A stretch of 64,000 nt of DNA from Lepagella muris (GCF_004793975.1 NZ_SRYB01000019.1:30194-94193); one strand, 5' to 3'. Counted from the stretch's first letter, positions 36,945-46,436 are shown. Notes: generated by a model not told the origin, from the sequence alone. Numbers and translations are program-made.

Positions 36945-37628
36945 ATGGCATCCCAGAATACTAATCAGCAGGATGAGACAGCAATCGACAAGATGAACTC
37001 GCAGCTTACAGCAGCTGGCGACAAGATTGCAAACAATAAGAAAATCATATACATCACCACCGGAGCGATCATCCTGGTGGCTGTTGTGATATTGGGTTAT
37101 CTCTTCGGTTATCGTAAGCCCAGAGAGGAGAAGGCGTTTGAGGCGTATAACAAGGTGGAGCAGCAGGCTTTTGCTAACGACTCTATCGCAGCTGCGCAGT
37201 ATAAGCAGGTCGCCGACAACTTCAGTGGCAGCGATGCCGCCAATCTTGCCGCTCTCAGTGCGGGCGAGGCTCTTTACAACGAGGGTAAGTATGAGGAGGC
37301 TGCCAAATATCTTGGGAAATTCTCGTCGGATGATGCGGTGCTTGATGCAAATGCAATGGTGCTGACCGGCGACTGCTACGTCAATCTGAAGAAATATGAC
37401 GATGCGCTGAGCGCATATCAGAAAGCTGTCAGAAAGGCAGACGGCAATCCGCAGATTGTTCCGCGTGTGCTCCTTAAGGAGGCTAACGTCTATGACGAGC
37501 AGAAGAAGTATGACAAGGCTCTTGAATGTTATACTTCCATAAAGAATGATTTCCCGGAGTTCCGCCTGGGGAATGGTCTTGACATCGACGCCTACATAGC
37601 GCGTGAAAATGCAAGACTCGGAAAATAA
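36945..37628 (+). CDS. Membrane-anchored tetratricopeptide repeat protein
   Basis: 227 aa. A short hydrophilic N-terminus (DETAIDKMNSQL) is followed by one membrane segment (about 33-55) and then TPR-like helices covering residues 65-215 (AGEALYNEGKYEEAAKYLGKF, VLTGDCYVNLKKYDDALSAYQ, NVYDEQKKYDKALECYTSI). This is the layout of YfgM-type envelope proteins. It may help protein folding in the periplasm, by analogy only. Confidence 0.8.
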   Translation: MASQNTNQQDETAIDKMNSQLTAAGDKIANNKKIIYITTGAIILVAVVILGYLFGYRKPREEKAFEAYNKVEQQAFANDSIAAAQYKQVADNFSGSDAANLAALSAGEALYNEGKYEEAAKYLGKFSSDDAVLDANAMVLTGDCYVNLKKYDDALSAYQKAVRKADGNPQIVPRVLLKEANVYDEQKKYDKALECYTSIKNDFPEFRLGNGLDIDAYIARENARLGK

Positions 37629-37714
37629 GTGATTTCGAAAGATTGAAGTTAATACAACTTCATTATTAAACAAGGCAATATTACATAAAATAATAAAACA
37701 TTTGCTTATTTTAT

Positions 37715-37751
37715 GAAAAGGGGCGGTGGCTTTCGAGCCGGGTGCCCTTTT
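37715..37751. terminator. Weak hairpin between convergent TPR and ClC genes
   Basis: GAAAAGGGGC near 37715 and GTGCCCTTTTC near 37741-37751 can pair with a mismatch around an 18-base loop. T residues lie on both sides, so it may serve both genes. Confidence 0.45.
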
Positions 37752-37752
37752 C

Positions 37753-39036
37753 TTATGCCTTTTTCTTGAGGATATGTTGTCCGTAGCGTGTGGTGATGTA
37801 TGACACGATGGCACAAATGGTTAGAGGCAATGCAAAATGATAGGATTGCGTCATCTCCAAGATTATGAATATAGCCATAAGGGGTGCCTGTATCGCGCCT
37901 GCCATGACTCCAGCCATGCCTATGTATGAGAATGCCCCGACGTGTAGATGCATGTTTAAGCACTGATTGCTCATGGTGGCGAAAATAAAGCCTGCCATGC
38001 TCCCTGCGAATATGGTCGGGGCGAAGTCGCCTGCCACGCCGCCACTGCTGTTGGATGCCGACACGGCCCAGCATTTGCAGAGAAGTATGCATATAGCGGC
38101 TATTATCAGCAATTTGTCGCCGGATAATATCTCCATCAAAGGAGAACCTTTGGCAAGAGACTCGGGATGCTCGTTGATTACGTCGGTTATGATCGGATAG
38201 CCTGTCCCGTACATTGACGGAAACATAAGAAGTGTGGCTCCCAACATCAGTCCGCCCGATAGATTGCGTATCCATGGATTTCGGATACGGGAATAGGCGG
38301 CATCCATGTATGATGTAACAGAGGTGTAGTAGATGCTGTATGCACCGCAGAATAACCCCAATAGAATCACCATAGGGATGGCGTGTATCTCAAAGTCGGG
38401 ATATGCAGTGAATGAAAGATCTGTGCTGAACCCTGTCAGTGCAGAGATGGTGAGATAGGAGGTTAGGCTCGTGACGAACAGCATCAATACGGAATTGACG
38501 TTTAAGTTGATACGTAGCAATTCAAGTGAAAACATCAGTCCTCCAATAGGAGCAGCAAATATGGCGGCGATACCGCCGCTTGCCCCACATCCGATAAATG
38601 TCTTGAGGGTATCGTTGTCTGCATGGACGTATTGCCCGATATTACTGCCTATGGCGGCTCCGGCAGACGCTATAGGTCCTTCGGCTCCGGCGGAGCCGCC
38701 GAATCCGAGCGTTAGGGAGCAGCCGATGAGAGGAGAGATGCATCGGTTGCGCCTTATTTTGTAGAGTCTCTTTCTGAGATTGCGTTTCAGTTGAGCCGTG
38801 CCATGCTCAAGATTCTCACGCACAATGTATCTGGAGAATATTCCGGTTAGGATTATTCCCACTGCAGGCGTGATAAGTAGCCACCAGTCGGGCTTTGCAT
38901 CATGTATGTGAGTCAGGAATACATTTGCCAATGATGAGATTGCGAGCTTCAGCAGCCATGCAACTAATCCTGTGGATATGCCGATTGTGATGGCGAGCAG
39001 CAATATGAACGTCTTTGATCTGTAATTATAGGGCAT
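37753..39036 (-). CDS. ClC-family chloride channel or transporter
   Basis: 427 aa with about ten membrane helices. ClC selectivity motifs are visible: GSAGAEGP with the gating glutamate (near residue 117), GCGASGGIAAIFAAPIGG and, later, GGVAGDFAPTIFAG. The pore-lining GTGYP is also present. No CBS domains follow, unlike many Bacteroidota homologues near 600 aa; the gene ends right after the last helix. The glutamate argues for a Cl-/H+ exchanger and against the fluoride-type branch, which has Met there (family knowledge). Confidence 0.9.
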   Translation of the reverse strand: MPYNYRSKTFILLLAITIGISTGLVAWLLKLAISSLANVFLTHIHDAKPDWWLLITPAVGIILTGIFSRYIVRENLEHGTAQLKRNLRKRLYKIRRNRCISPLIGCSLTLGFGGSAGAEGPIASAGAAIGSNIGQYVHADNDTLKTFIGCGASGGIAAIFAAPIGGLMFSLELLRINLNVNSVLMLFVTSLTSYLTISALTGFSTDLSFTAYPDFEIHAIPMVILLGLFCGAYSIYYTSVTSYMDAAYSRIRNPWIRNLSGGLMLGATLLMFPSMYGTGYPIITDVINEHPESLAKGSPLMEILSGDKLLIIAAICILLCKCWAVSASNSSGGVAGDFAPTIFAGSMAGFIFATMSNQCLNMHLHVGAFSYIGMAGVMAGAIQAPLMAIFIILEMTQSYHFALPLTICAIVSYITTRYGQHILKKKA

Positions 39037-39109
39037 GGTTGATGAGTCTTTTTATGTTATCAGTGTTGTCTTATACTATAACAAATGAAACAGAAGTTTG
39101 GAAGCAGGA

Positions 39110-39146
39110 TTATAAATAAAAACAGACTTCTTTCACAAGAAGTCTG
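39110..39146 (-). terminator. Strong intrinsic terminator upstream of the ClC gene
   Basis: CAGACTTCTT and AAGAAGTCTG form a perfect 10-bp stem with a 4-base loop (39123-39146). On the minus strand it is followed by TTTTTATTTAT. It lies about 75 bases before the ClC start codon. Confidence 0.8.
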
Positions 39147-39398
39147 CCACGTTGCGAATCAAAATTATTTCTACAAACCTAACATAAACGATTTATTTAA
39201 TCTAAACTGTCCCCGATTTCTTTCAGAATATCTGAACCTTTTCTCTTTTTTACCTTAATGTAGATTATTACTGTAAAAACTATCGAAATAATAATACTTA
39301 CCTTATAACCTATGAGTCATTTATCCTTATGAATTATTTACCTATAAATCTATTTTGAGGTGTCTCAGTTGAGAGAGTAGTGATTCTCTCTTTTGAGA
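39110..39398 (-). ncRNA. Candidate small RNA or attenuated ClC leader
   Basis: A well-formed minus-strand promoter (39405-39435) and a strong terminator (39110-39146) bracket about 285 nt with no ORF longer than a few codons. It could be an independent small RNA. Alternatively, it could be the leader of the ClC gene, with the terminator acting as an on/off switch. No known riboswitch class was recognised. It also covers most of the 536-base gap between the ClC and DUF6377 genes; the rest is AT-rich and featureless. Confidence 0.4.
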
Positions 39399-39404
39399 AC
39401 AATG

Positions 39405-39435
39405 CAAAATTAATCATCAAAAACATGTTTTGCAA
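39405..39435 (-). promoter_or_regulatory. Promoter of the candidate small RNA or ClC leader
   Basis: On the minus strand TTG (39433-39435), 20 bases, then TAATTTTG (39405-39412): a full -7 match. Confidence 0.65.
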
Positions 39436-39572
39436 GTGATATTAACCATAATATTGTATGTATATAGATTTTATTTAATTTAATATATTGTAAATCATTA
39501 TGTTGTAAAAATTAAATATAGATTAAATATAAGGTTATATATAGATTATGAAGTGATGATATGACGTGAAAA

Positions 39573-41176
39573 TTAATTGTTATACCCGAGCTCTGCCACG
39601 TTCTTGTCGAAATTATCGCGGTCAAATGCGCGATTTCTCATCCTGTTACGGTAAGAATAGACAGTGTTGGAGGAGTAGTTTAGAATCTGTGCGATTTTGT
39701 TGCTCTGGTCTACTCCGAGCCTTACGAACGCGTAGATGCGCAGTTCGGGAGAAAGCTGCATGTCGGGCTTAAGCGCTATCTGTTGGTCGGGCATCAGAAG
39801 GGTGTTGATATTGTCGACAAAGTCAGGAAACAGGTCAAGGATTGCCTTGTCGATTAGCCGATAGAACTCATCGTTGTCTTCTTCATTGAATCGTCCTGAG
39901 GATACGAGCTTCAAAAGATCGTCGGTCTGGCGTGCGTTGATTTTACGGGTGATAAGTTTGCCAAACTGGTCAAGTCTTGACGCATAATTTGAGCAAAGTC
40001 CGATGAAGTTGCCTACGTATGCCTCCAGTTTCTTTGAGGCTGTGGCGAGTTTCTTCTCCTTTGCACGCGAGTCTCGTATGTTGCGTATCAGAGAGGTGGA
40101 GAGAATCAGTGCGATTATTAGGAGGGTGGTCGATATGAGGAGGTATGCGAGCATCTTATTGTTGGAATCATTGATTTTTTTACGGTAGGCCTCATCAATC
40201 AGCGGCATGAATGCGCTATTGATACCATCCTCATTCGTATGTTGCCGCTGTTGGCTTCCTCAAGGGCGAAGTTTATATATTTGAAGGCATCGTCAATATC
40301 TCCCATTTCATATAGTCGGTATGCAAGGGTTGGGAGAGCGATACCCTCCTTCACAGATTGCTTTATGTCGCTTTCAGCGGAAAGCGCAAGATATTCCACA
40401 TATTTCGCGGGATTGCCGAGATTCATGTTGACAAACGCGAGTTGGAAAGCAGCCATAGCATAGATGTTGCTCTCTTTTGGCTGTTCTCTCAATATCGTTT
40501 CAAGATTCTTGCGGGCAGTCTCCCACTTTGCATCAGAGGCGAGGCGTTCGGAAAATATGAATTGTCGGAAAGGATCGGAATGAGGGAGAAGGGAGAGCAG
40601 GGAATCGTCACATTGGATGTATTTTTTCCTGAATATCTCGGAATATTCCCCATGGTCTTGTACGAATGCCAGCATATAAGAATACAACATCCTCGATGTT
40701 TTCCAAAATTCAATGCGGGCGTCATGTGGGAGATTTAGCTTGCTTATAGAGTCAAGTCTCTGTATGGCAGGAGGGAATATTCCGGCGGTGCTGAGAGCCA
40801 TTATTGTGGCGAGCTCGCTCTTAATTAGGCGTATGCCATTGTCATCTGCCGGGATTGCATAGACCGACTTTTGAGCATAGAATATTGAGGAGTCGGCATT
40901 CATCTGTCGGTAAAGTGAGGCTATTTTGAGAAGCACCTCCCACTGCCGGGAGGGCTGGTTGCCTGCTTTAAGTAGATTTTTAAGAGAGTCGATCTTCTCT
41001 ACTTTCTTTTTTTGATATATAGGTGCCTTGGTGATGGTGGCATTAAGACGTCTTAGCACGTCGTATGGAATCTCCGCCTCAAGACTGCTTGACTGTCCCG
41101 AAGGGTTACTGCATGAGGATGCGACAATCAGGAGTATGAAAAGGAGGGGAAGCGATTCTTTAAAAAAACGGCTCAT
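39573..41176 (-). pseudogene. DUF6377-type TPR membrane regulator, split by a frameshift
   Basis: Two overlapping frames form what is usually one protein of about 540 aa. The first (41176 to 40199) has a lipobox-like signal sequence (ASSC), the segment KAPIYQKKKVEKIDSLKNLL and TPR helices, and ends RMRMVSIAHSCR. The second (to 39573) begins MPLIDEAYRKKIN, then has a membrane segment, a coiled coil and a C-terminal LuxR-like helix-turn-helix (QSNKIAQILNYSSNTVYSYRNRMRNRAF). Restoring one base near 40215 joins them as VSI-x-AFMPLIDEAY. It is therefore a deletion, a sequencing error or a rare frameshift site. ATG 41176 is chosen over the codon at 41230. Confidence 0.8.
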
Positions 41177-41204
41177 ATTCGTTAAGAGTAATTTTAAGGT
41201 TTGT

Positions 41205-41235
41205 GTATCCCTGGGTGGATACGGATACAAAGTTA
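41205..41235 (-). promoter_or_regulatory. Promoter and palindrome upstream of the DUF6377 gene
   Basis: TAACTTTG on the minus strand (41228-41235) matches the -7 box. Directly downstream lies the inverted repeat GTATCC/GGATAC (41205-41222), a possible operator over the start of transcription. Confidence 0.45.
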
Positions 41236-41247
41236 AGGAAAATTTAT

Positions 41248-41255
41248 TAATTTTG
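41248..41255 (+). promoter_or_regulatory. -7 box for the M16 peptidase gene
   Basis: TAATTTTG, divergent from the DUF6377 promoter. No good -33 match was seen. The leader to ATG 41282 is about 20 nt. Confidence 0.45.
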
Positions 41256-41281
41256 TAGTTCTAAAAAGCAAGAAGGAAAAT

Positions 41282-42505
41282 ATGGATCATGCATACAATA
41301 TCTTCACATTGGCAAACGGTCTGAGAGTGGTCAGCCGTCGGACGAATGGACTCGTCAGTTATATAGGGGCGGTGATTAATGCCGGAAGCCGCGACGAGGC
41401 CGGGGATTGCCACGGACTCGCGCATTTTGTGGAGCATACTATATTTAAGGGGACCCTATCACGGCGCAGCTGGCAGATATCGGCGCGTATGGAAGTGGTG
41501 GGGGGCGAGCTGAATGCCTACACATCAAAGGAGGAGACGGTGGTCTACACGAATGCCCCGTCAGGTTATGAGGAGAGAGCCATGGAACTGCTTGCCGACA
41601 TACTGACGGCAAGTTGCTTCCCGAAAGCGGAGCTTGACCGCGAGAGGGAAGTGGTGGTGGAGGAGATCAATAGCTATCTTGACAGCCCGTCGGAATCGGT
41701 ATATGATGAGTTTGAGGAGCTGGCATACGCCGGATCCTGTCTTTCCCACAATATCCTCGGTTCGCCGGAAAGTGTCAAGAAACTGACCGGGGAAGATTGT
41801 CGCGGATTCCTCGACCGTTACTATACTCCCGGCAATATGGTGGTGTATTGCAGCAGTCCGTTGCCGCCGGAGAGGGTGGAGCGGCTCGTGTCGAGATATT
41901 TCTCCTGCATGAGCTTTCCTGACAGGGGGCATAACCGTATCGTGCCGCCGCCGATGGAGCCGTTTGACCTGCGCCGCGACCGTGGTAACCATCAGGCGAA
42001 TACTATCGTGGGTGCAAGGGTGTTCTGTAGGCAAGATCCCCGAAGATATGCCCTCTTTCTTCTGAATAATTATCTCGGCGGACCATGCATGAATTCTCGC
42101 CTTAACCGTGAGTTGCGCGAGAGAAGGGGATACGTCTATACGGTAGACAGCAGCGTGGGATTGCTGAGCGACAGCGGACTCCTTATCATTTATTTCGGAT
42201 CAGATCCGTCGACGGTAGGTAAATGCCGCCGTATAATAGCCGGAGAGCTTGACCGTCTGGCACAGTCGTCGCTATCCGCTGCCACGTTTGAGCGCATAAA
42301 ACGTCAATATTGCGGTCAGTTGCTCGTCAGCTCCGACAATATAGAGAGCAGATCGATCTCTATGGGTAAGAGCCTGCTGTATTACGACCGTATCAACGAC
42401 ATATCAACCACGGCTGATCGGATAATGGCTGTGACGGCAGAGGAGATGCGTCAGGTGGCTGAACTCCTGTCGCCCGACAAGTGCGCGTGTCTGACGCTGA
42501 TTTGA
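41282..42505 (+). CDS. M16 family zinc peptidase
   Basis: 407 aa, one N- plus C-domain pair, the usual size of bacterial processing-peptidase-like M16B proteins. The inverted zinc motif HFVEH is at residues 48-52, and the third ligand glutamate lies in AYTSKEETVVYT. The C-terminal substrate-closing domain has NRELRERRGYVYTV, the typical RxxxGLAY-like block. No signal peptide, so cytoplasmic. Followed 30 bases later by dusB; probably one transcript. Confidence 0.92.
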   Translation: MDHAYNIFTLANGLRVVSRRTNGLVSYIGAVINAGSRDEAGDCHGLAHFVEHTIFKGTLSRRSWQISARMEVVGGELNAYTSKEETVVYTNAPSGYEERAMELLADILTASCFPKAELDREREVVVEEINSYLDSPSESVYDEFEELAYAGSCLSHNILGSPESVKKLTGEDCRGFLDRYYTPGNMVVYCSSPLPPERVERLVSRYFSCMSFPDRGHNRIVPPPMEPFDLRRDRGNHQANTIVGARVFCRQDPRRYALFLLNNYLGGPCMNSRLNRELRERRGYVYTVDSSVGLLSDSGLLIIYFGSDPSTVGKCRRIIAGELDRLAQSSLSAATFERIKRQYCGQLLVSSDNIESRSISMGKSLLYYDRINDISTTADRIMAVTAEEMRQVAELLSPDKCACLTLI

Positions 42506-42535
42506 TAAGACAAAACAAAAATAAGAAAACATACG

Positions 42536-43516
42536 ATGAAAATAGGAAATATTGATCTCGGGGAACGCCCGGTGATGCTTGCTCCGATGGAAGACGTCAC
42601 CGACCCGTCATTCCGTCTGATATGCCGTGAACAGGGTGCGAAGATGGTCTACACGGAGTTTGTATCATCGGAGGCTCTCGTGCGTAATATCGCGTCGACC
42701 GCACGCAAGCTGAATATAGATGAGAGGGAGCGTCCGGTGGCGATACAGATCTATGGACGTGATCCGGAAGCTATGGTCGATGCTGCCAAGATGGTGGAGG
42801 ACGCCGGTCCGGATATAATAGATATAAATTTCGGTTGCCCGGTCAAGAAGGTGGCGGGTAAGGGTGCAGGTGCAGGCATGTTGAGAGATGTGCCCAAGAT
42901 GCTTGCAATAACGGAGTCTGTGGTGAAGGCAGTCAGCTTGCCGGTGACGGTGAAGACACGCCTGGGATGGGATGCGGAGAGCAAGATCATAACCGATTTG
43001 GCTCCAAGGCTGCAAGATTGCGGTATAGCCGCGCTTACTGTGCATGGACGCACGAGGGCACAGATGTATACTGGGGATGCCGACTGGTCGCTGATCGGCG
43101 AACTGAAGTCATCCGGTAAGATGGAGATACCTATAATCGGCAACGGCGACATCACCACGCCTGAGGGAGCGGCTAAGGCTTTCGATGATTATGGCGTTGA
43201 CGGAGTGATGATAGGGAGGGGAGCGATCGGTGCCACTTGGATTTTTCATGACGTGGAGCAATATCTGCGCACAGGGGAGTGGATTCCGCTGACGGATGCG
43301 GAGAAATTTGCCCTGTTGCGTCGTCAGATAAGTGAGAGCATCGACCGCATAGATGAATATCGTGGTATACTACACATCCGCCGGCATCTTGCGGCAACCC
43401 CATTGTTCAAGGGTCTGCCCGATTTCAGGCAGACCAGAATACGGATGCTCCGTGCTGAGACGGCTGACGAACTTGAACAGATATTCCGTGAAATAGAAGA
43501 AAAGTATTTCGGCTAA
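42536..43516 (+). CDS. dusB: tRNA-dihydrouridine synthase (DusB type)
   Basis: Reduces specific uridines in the tRNA D-loop using FMN and NADPH. 326 aa, a standard length. MLAPMEDVTDPSFR binds FMN, and the catalytic Cys101 lies in INFGCPVKKVAGKGAGAG. VKTRLGWD, TVHGRTRAQMYTGDADW and IGNGDI...DGVMIGRGAIG are all in place. Assignment to the B branch rests on overall similarity. Confidence 0.93.
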   Translation: MKIGNIDLGERPVMLAPMEDVTDPSFRLICREQGAKMVYTEFVSSEALVRNIASTARKLNIDERERPVAIQIYGRDPEAMVDAAKMVEDAGPDIIDINFGCPVKKVAGKGAGAGMLRDVPKMLAITESVVKAVSLPVTVKTRLGWDAESKIITDLAPRLQDCGIAALTVHGRTRAQMYTGDADWSLIGELKSSGKMEIPIIGNGDITTPEGAAKAFDDYGVDGVMIGRGAIGATWIFHDVEQYLRTGEWIPLTDAEKFALLRRQISESIDRIDEYRGILHIRRHLAATPLFKGLPDFRQTRIRMLRAETADELEQIFREIEEKYFG

Positions 43517-43617
43517 AGATTGACGAGACCACGTTATATATGATGTGGCAATGCCTGCTTGTACTCCGTCAGGTAAGCCAATAGGAATAACCACGGGAAT
43601 AAACATAAGAAAAGTCT

Positions 43618-44427
43618 ATGAATAAAATTTTTTATCTTGTAATCCTACTTTCAGTGTCGTTGTGCGGATGGGCACAGGAAATTAACAACTATAAGGTAGA
43701 GGTCGGTCAGTTTGATCGTGTGAAAGTGTGCGACAACGTTAACGTGGTGTACCGTTGTCTGCCGGATTCCTCCGGATTCATACAGTATAGAGGCGACAAG
43801 CAGTTTGCCGACGCCTTCATAATCACTCCGAAGAATGGAAATCTGAAGATACAGGTGTCGACAGAGGACGTGGGTCATCCCGACCTCCCGACTCTCTATA
43901 TATATTCCGATTTCCTTACGGGAGTGGAAAATGCATCTAATTTCAATTTTACGGTGGAAAATCCGGCGGCTTGTGCCGAGTTCAAGGTGACGCAGGTAGG
44001 CAATGGCTCCGTGCGCGTGGAGAATGTCAAGGCAAACAAGGTGATTGCCGGAGTGGCTACCGGAAATGGCTCTGTCAACGTCTCCGGCACGTGCAAGGAG
44101 GCTGTGCTGAAGATGGTGGGCACCGGCACGATCTCCGCCGACCGTCTTGAGGCAGATGTGGTGCAATGCAAGATTCTCGGCAGCGGTTCGATCGGTTGCT
44201 GGCCGTTGCAGAAGCTGAATGTGAGGGGAATCGGTTCGACAAAGGTATATTATAAGGGTGATCCGCAGGTGAAGAAATCGGGAGGCGGCAAGCTCTATCC
44301 GTTGCCGGAGGGTCGCACGTCAGGCTCATATATGGAAGGGAATGATTCCATGAAAGAGGAATCTGCCTCTCAGTCAGAAGATGAAGAAGATGACGGGGAG
44401 GAGGATGATGACGATGATGATGAGTGA
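43618..44427 (+). CDS. DUF2807 (GIN domain) exported protein with acidic tail
   Basis: 269 aa with a signal peptide ending WAQ. The body is a right-handed beta-solenoid-like DUF2807 domain (FDRVKVCDNVNVVY at the start, then repeats such as GNGSVRVENVKANKVIAGVATGNGS). The last 30 residues are almost only Asp, Glu and Ser. Family members are called putative auto-transporter adhesin head domains; function unknown. The acidic tail may bind cations. The gap of 101 bases before it contains no obvious terminator. Confidence 0.8.
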   Translation: MNKIFYLVILLSVSLCGWAQEINNYKVEVGQFDRVKVCDNVNVVYRCLPDSSGFIQYRGDKQFADAFIITPKNGNLKIQVSTEDVGHPDLPTLYIYSDFLTGVENASNFNFTVENPAACAEFKVTQVGNGSVRVENVKANKVIAGVATGNGSVNVSGTCKEAVLKMVGTGTISADRLEADVVQCKILGSGSIGCWPLQKLNVRGIGSTKVYYKGDPQVKKSGGGKLYPLPEGRTSGSYMEGNDSMKEESASQSEDEEDDGEEDDDDDDE

Positions 44428-44467
44428 AATGATTATTTTAAGCCGGAAGTGATTAAGAAATAGACTG

Positions 44468-45946
44468 ATGGCAGAAGATGTCAACAACAATACCGACGTG
44501 CCGTTGAAACTGAAGACGGCACGTACTCTTAAATGGAATGCCATAGACAGGCTTGCATCGCAAGTGCTTTATGGCGTGGTGGGCATTGTGCTCGCGAATG
44601 TGCTCTCGCAGGAGGATTTCGGACTCGTGGGGGCACTTCTCGTTTTTCAGGCATTCGCAATAATATTTGCCGACAGCGGTTTTGGGGCAGCGCTGCTCCA
44701 GCGAAAGGACCCGACGGAGAAGGATTATTCCACGGTATTCTGGTTTAACCTCATAGTGAGTGTGGGAATATACTGTATACTATGGTTTGCGGCGCCGTTG
44801 ATTGCCGATATATTCCAGCATGACCGTAGGTTGATACCGTTGTCGAAAGTGATGTTTCTTACCTTTGTGCTCAACGCTCTCGCGATTGTGCAGACCAACC
44901 GCCTCATGAAACGTATGGACGTGAAGATGATTGCCGTGTCGAATCTTGTGGCGCAGACCGGTGGCGGACTCCTTGGCATCGCCCTCGCATTGGCAGGATA
45001 CGGTGCGTGGGCACTCGTATGGCAGTCGGTGGCATTGGCAGGTATAAAGACGGGGATACTGTGGGCTACCGGGGGATGGTTCCCCACATCATGGATAAAG
45101 ATAGAATCATTCCGTAAGATATGGCGTATAGGACTGAGCGTATTCTCCTCATCAATGCTCAACACGCTCTTCCTGACGATATATTCCTTCATCATAGGTG
45201 CGTTCTATTCATTGAAGTCGCTTGGAGTCTACACACAGGCTGACAAATGGAGCAAGATGGGTAGCGCATCAATATCGCAGGTGCTTACTGCATCATTCGT
45301 GCCACTCCTCTCAAGATTCCAGGATAATCCCGACGATTTCCGCCGCTACGTGCGACGCATCAACCGTTTTGGGGCCTTCATAGTCTTCCCTGCCATGGTC
45401 GGATTAGCCGCAATAGGGGAGTCATTATTCCATACGCTCTTCGGATCCAAATGGGACGCATCGATACTGTTGTTTCAGATACTGGTGATACGCGGCATAT
45501 TCGTGGTGCTCGTGTCGCTTTACGGCAACTACATGCTTGCAAAAGGTTACGGCAAACGCCTCTTCATAATAGAACTCATAAAGGATAGCGCGATAGCTTT
45601 GGCGATAATATCCACGGTATTTCTTAGAAGCGTAGAATGGCTCGTATGGGGTCAGCTGATAGCCTCAGTTGTCACCTTCGTCATAGTGGTGACAATGACC
45701 GGTAGGGCGATTGGCTATAGGGTAGGGGCGATGATCTACGACCTCATGCCCTTTGCCTCCGCCGCCTGCGTCATGTGGTGTGTCTGCCGCATGATGTCGG
45801 TCCTCACGCTGCCGGCACCCATGCAGATGATGATTGAGATCACAGTAGGTGCAGCGGCATACCTGCTTATAATGTGGATAGGGAAGAGTCCCGAACTACA
45901 GGAAGGCACCGCCTACATCTTCGGACGCTTCCGCAAAAGGAAATAA
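44468..45946 (+). CDS. Polysaccharide flippase (Wzx/MATE-like)
   Basis: 492 aa with about 14 membrane helices. The N-terminal RTLKWNAIDRLASQVLYGVVGIVLANVLSQEDFGLVG is typical of lipopolysaccharide biosynthesis flippases (Polysacc_synt_3 type). It probably moves lipid-linked oligosaccharides across the inner membrane. No glycosyltransferase genes accompany it here. It follows the DUF2807 gene by 40 bases. Confidence 0.88.
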   Translation: MAEDVNNNTDVPLKLKTARTLKWNAIDRLASQVLYGVVGIVLANVLSQEDFGLVGALLVFQAFAIIFADSGFGAALLQRKDPTEKDYSTVFWFNLIVSVGIYCILWFAAPLIADIFQHDRRLIPLSKVMFLTFVLNALAIVQTNRLMKRMDVKMIAVSNLVAQTGGGLLGIALALAGYGAWALVWQSVALAGIKTGILWATGGWFPTSWIKIESFRKIWRIGLSVFSSSMLNTLFLTIYSFIIGAFYSLKSLGVYTQADKWSKMGSASISQVLTASFVPLLSRFQDNPDDFRRYVRRINRFGAFIVFPAMVGLAAIGESLFHTLFGSKWDASILLFQILVIRGIFVVLVSLYGNYMLAKGYGKRLFIIELIKDSAIALAIISTVFLRSVEWLVWGQLIASVVTFVIVVTMTGRAIGYRVGAMIYDLMPFASAACVMWCVCRMMSVLTLPAPMQMMIEITVGAAAYLLIMWIGKSPELQEGTAYIFGRFRKRK

Positions 45947-46118
45947 AAACAGCCTTGACAACGACAAAACCGAGACCGACATATCCGCTACCCACCAAAA
46001 AATATCAAAAATACCATACGATCACCCAATAAACGCGAAAAAAAGACAAAAATAAATAGTTGATAAATAATGCGATAAAAATAAAAGATAAAAAATATTG
46101 AAAAAAGTGACCAAAAAA
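45947..46118. other. AT-rich gap before tRNA-Phe with nothing recognised
   Basis: A-rich on the plus strand, with no ORF, repeat or hairpin that can be supported. Confidence 0.5.
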
Positions 46119-46150
46119 TTTGGTAGAACCGCAAAAAGTATCTAACTTTG
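46119..46150 (+). promoter_or_regulatory. tRNA-Phe promoter
   Basis: TTTG (46119-46122), 20 bases, then TAACTTTG (46143-46150), full consensus. Confidence 0.75.
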
Positions 46151-46227
46151 CAATCGCAAACGGGGCTGATAAGGACGCTAGAGAGCGACAAATCAGACAA
46201 GAAACTTCAACAGAAGCAACCCCAAAA

Positions 46228-46303
46228 GGTGCCATAGCTCAGTTGGTAGAGCAAAGGACTGAAAATCCTTGTGTCCCCGGTTCGATTCCTGGTGGCACCA
46301 CCA
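46228..46303 (+). tRNA. tRNA-Phe (anticodon GAA)
   Basis: The acceptor GGTGCCA/TGGCACC, D-arm AGCTCAGTTGGTAGAGC, anticodon loop CTGAAAA (GAA) and T-arm CCGGTTCGATTCCTGG are complete. The 3' CCA is encoded (46301-46303). It is the integration site of the element that follows. Confidence 0.96.
46270..46303 (+). other. Probable attachment site (attL) in the 3' part of tRNA-Phe
   Basis: A tyrosine recombinase gene begins 209 bases after the tRNA and base composition changes here, the usual picture of integration into a tRNA 3' end with the gene restored. The matching attR must lie beyond the window, so the core cannot be delimited. Confidence 0.5.
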
Positions 46304-46310
46304 GATTGAT

Positions 46311-46357
46311 GAAACTCAGTTTACACTGTACACTAAGTGTTTACTGAGTTTCTCTTT
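46311..46357 (+). terminator. Terminator after tRNA-Phe
   Basis: GAAACTCAGT (46311-46320) pairs perfectly with ACTGAGTTTC (46343-46352), with an inner ACACT/AGTGT pair, then TCTTTTT. It lies in element DNA and ends the tRNA transcript. Confidence 0.8.
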
Positions 46358-46436
46358 TTATAGCTGATTATCTTAGAGTTAGCCCACTCTAAGTTCTGTC
46401 AATACCCTGTACACTTTGGGGTATTTTTGCAGTGTA
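46327..46436 (+). promoter_or_regulatory. Short repeats and int promoter region
   Basis: TGTACACT occurs directly repeated at 46327-46334 and 46408-46415, with an inverted AGTGTA at 46431-46436. CTTAGAGT/ACTCTAAG (46372-46393) is a perfect palindrome. These may be recombinase arm-type or excision-factor sites. TATTTTTG at 46422-46429 is a likely -7 box for int, with a leader of about 75 nt. Confidence 0.4.

Noticed and set aside
36900..37814. Open frame of 304 codons antisense to the TPR gene
   Set aside because: The plus strand codes for a clear membrane-anchored TPR protein; this frame is its shadow and overlaps the ClC gene end.
39110..39398. Fluoride riboswitch for the ClC gene
   Set aside because: The compact crcB-motif sequence is not visible, and the ClC protein has the Glu of the chloride branch.
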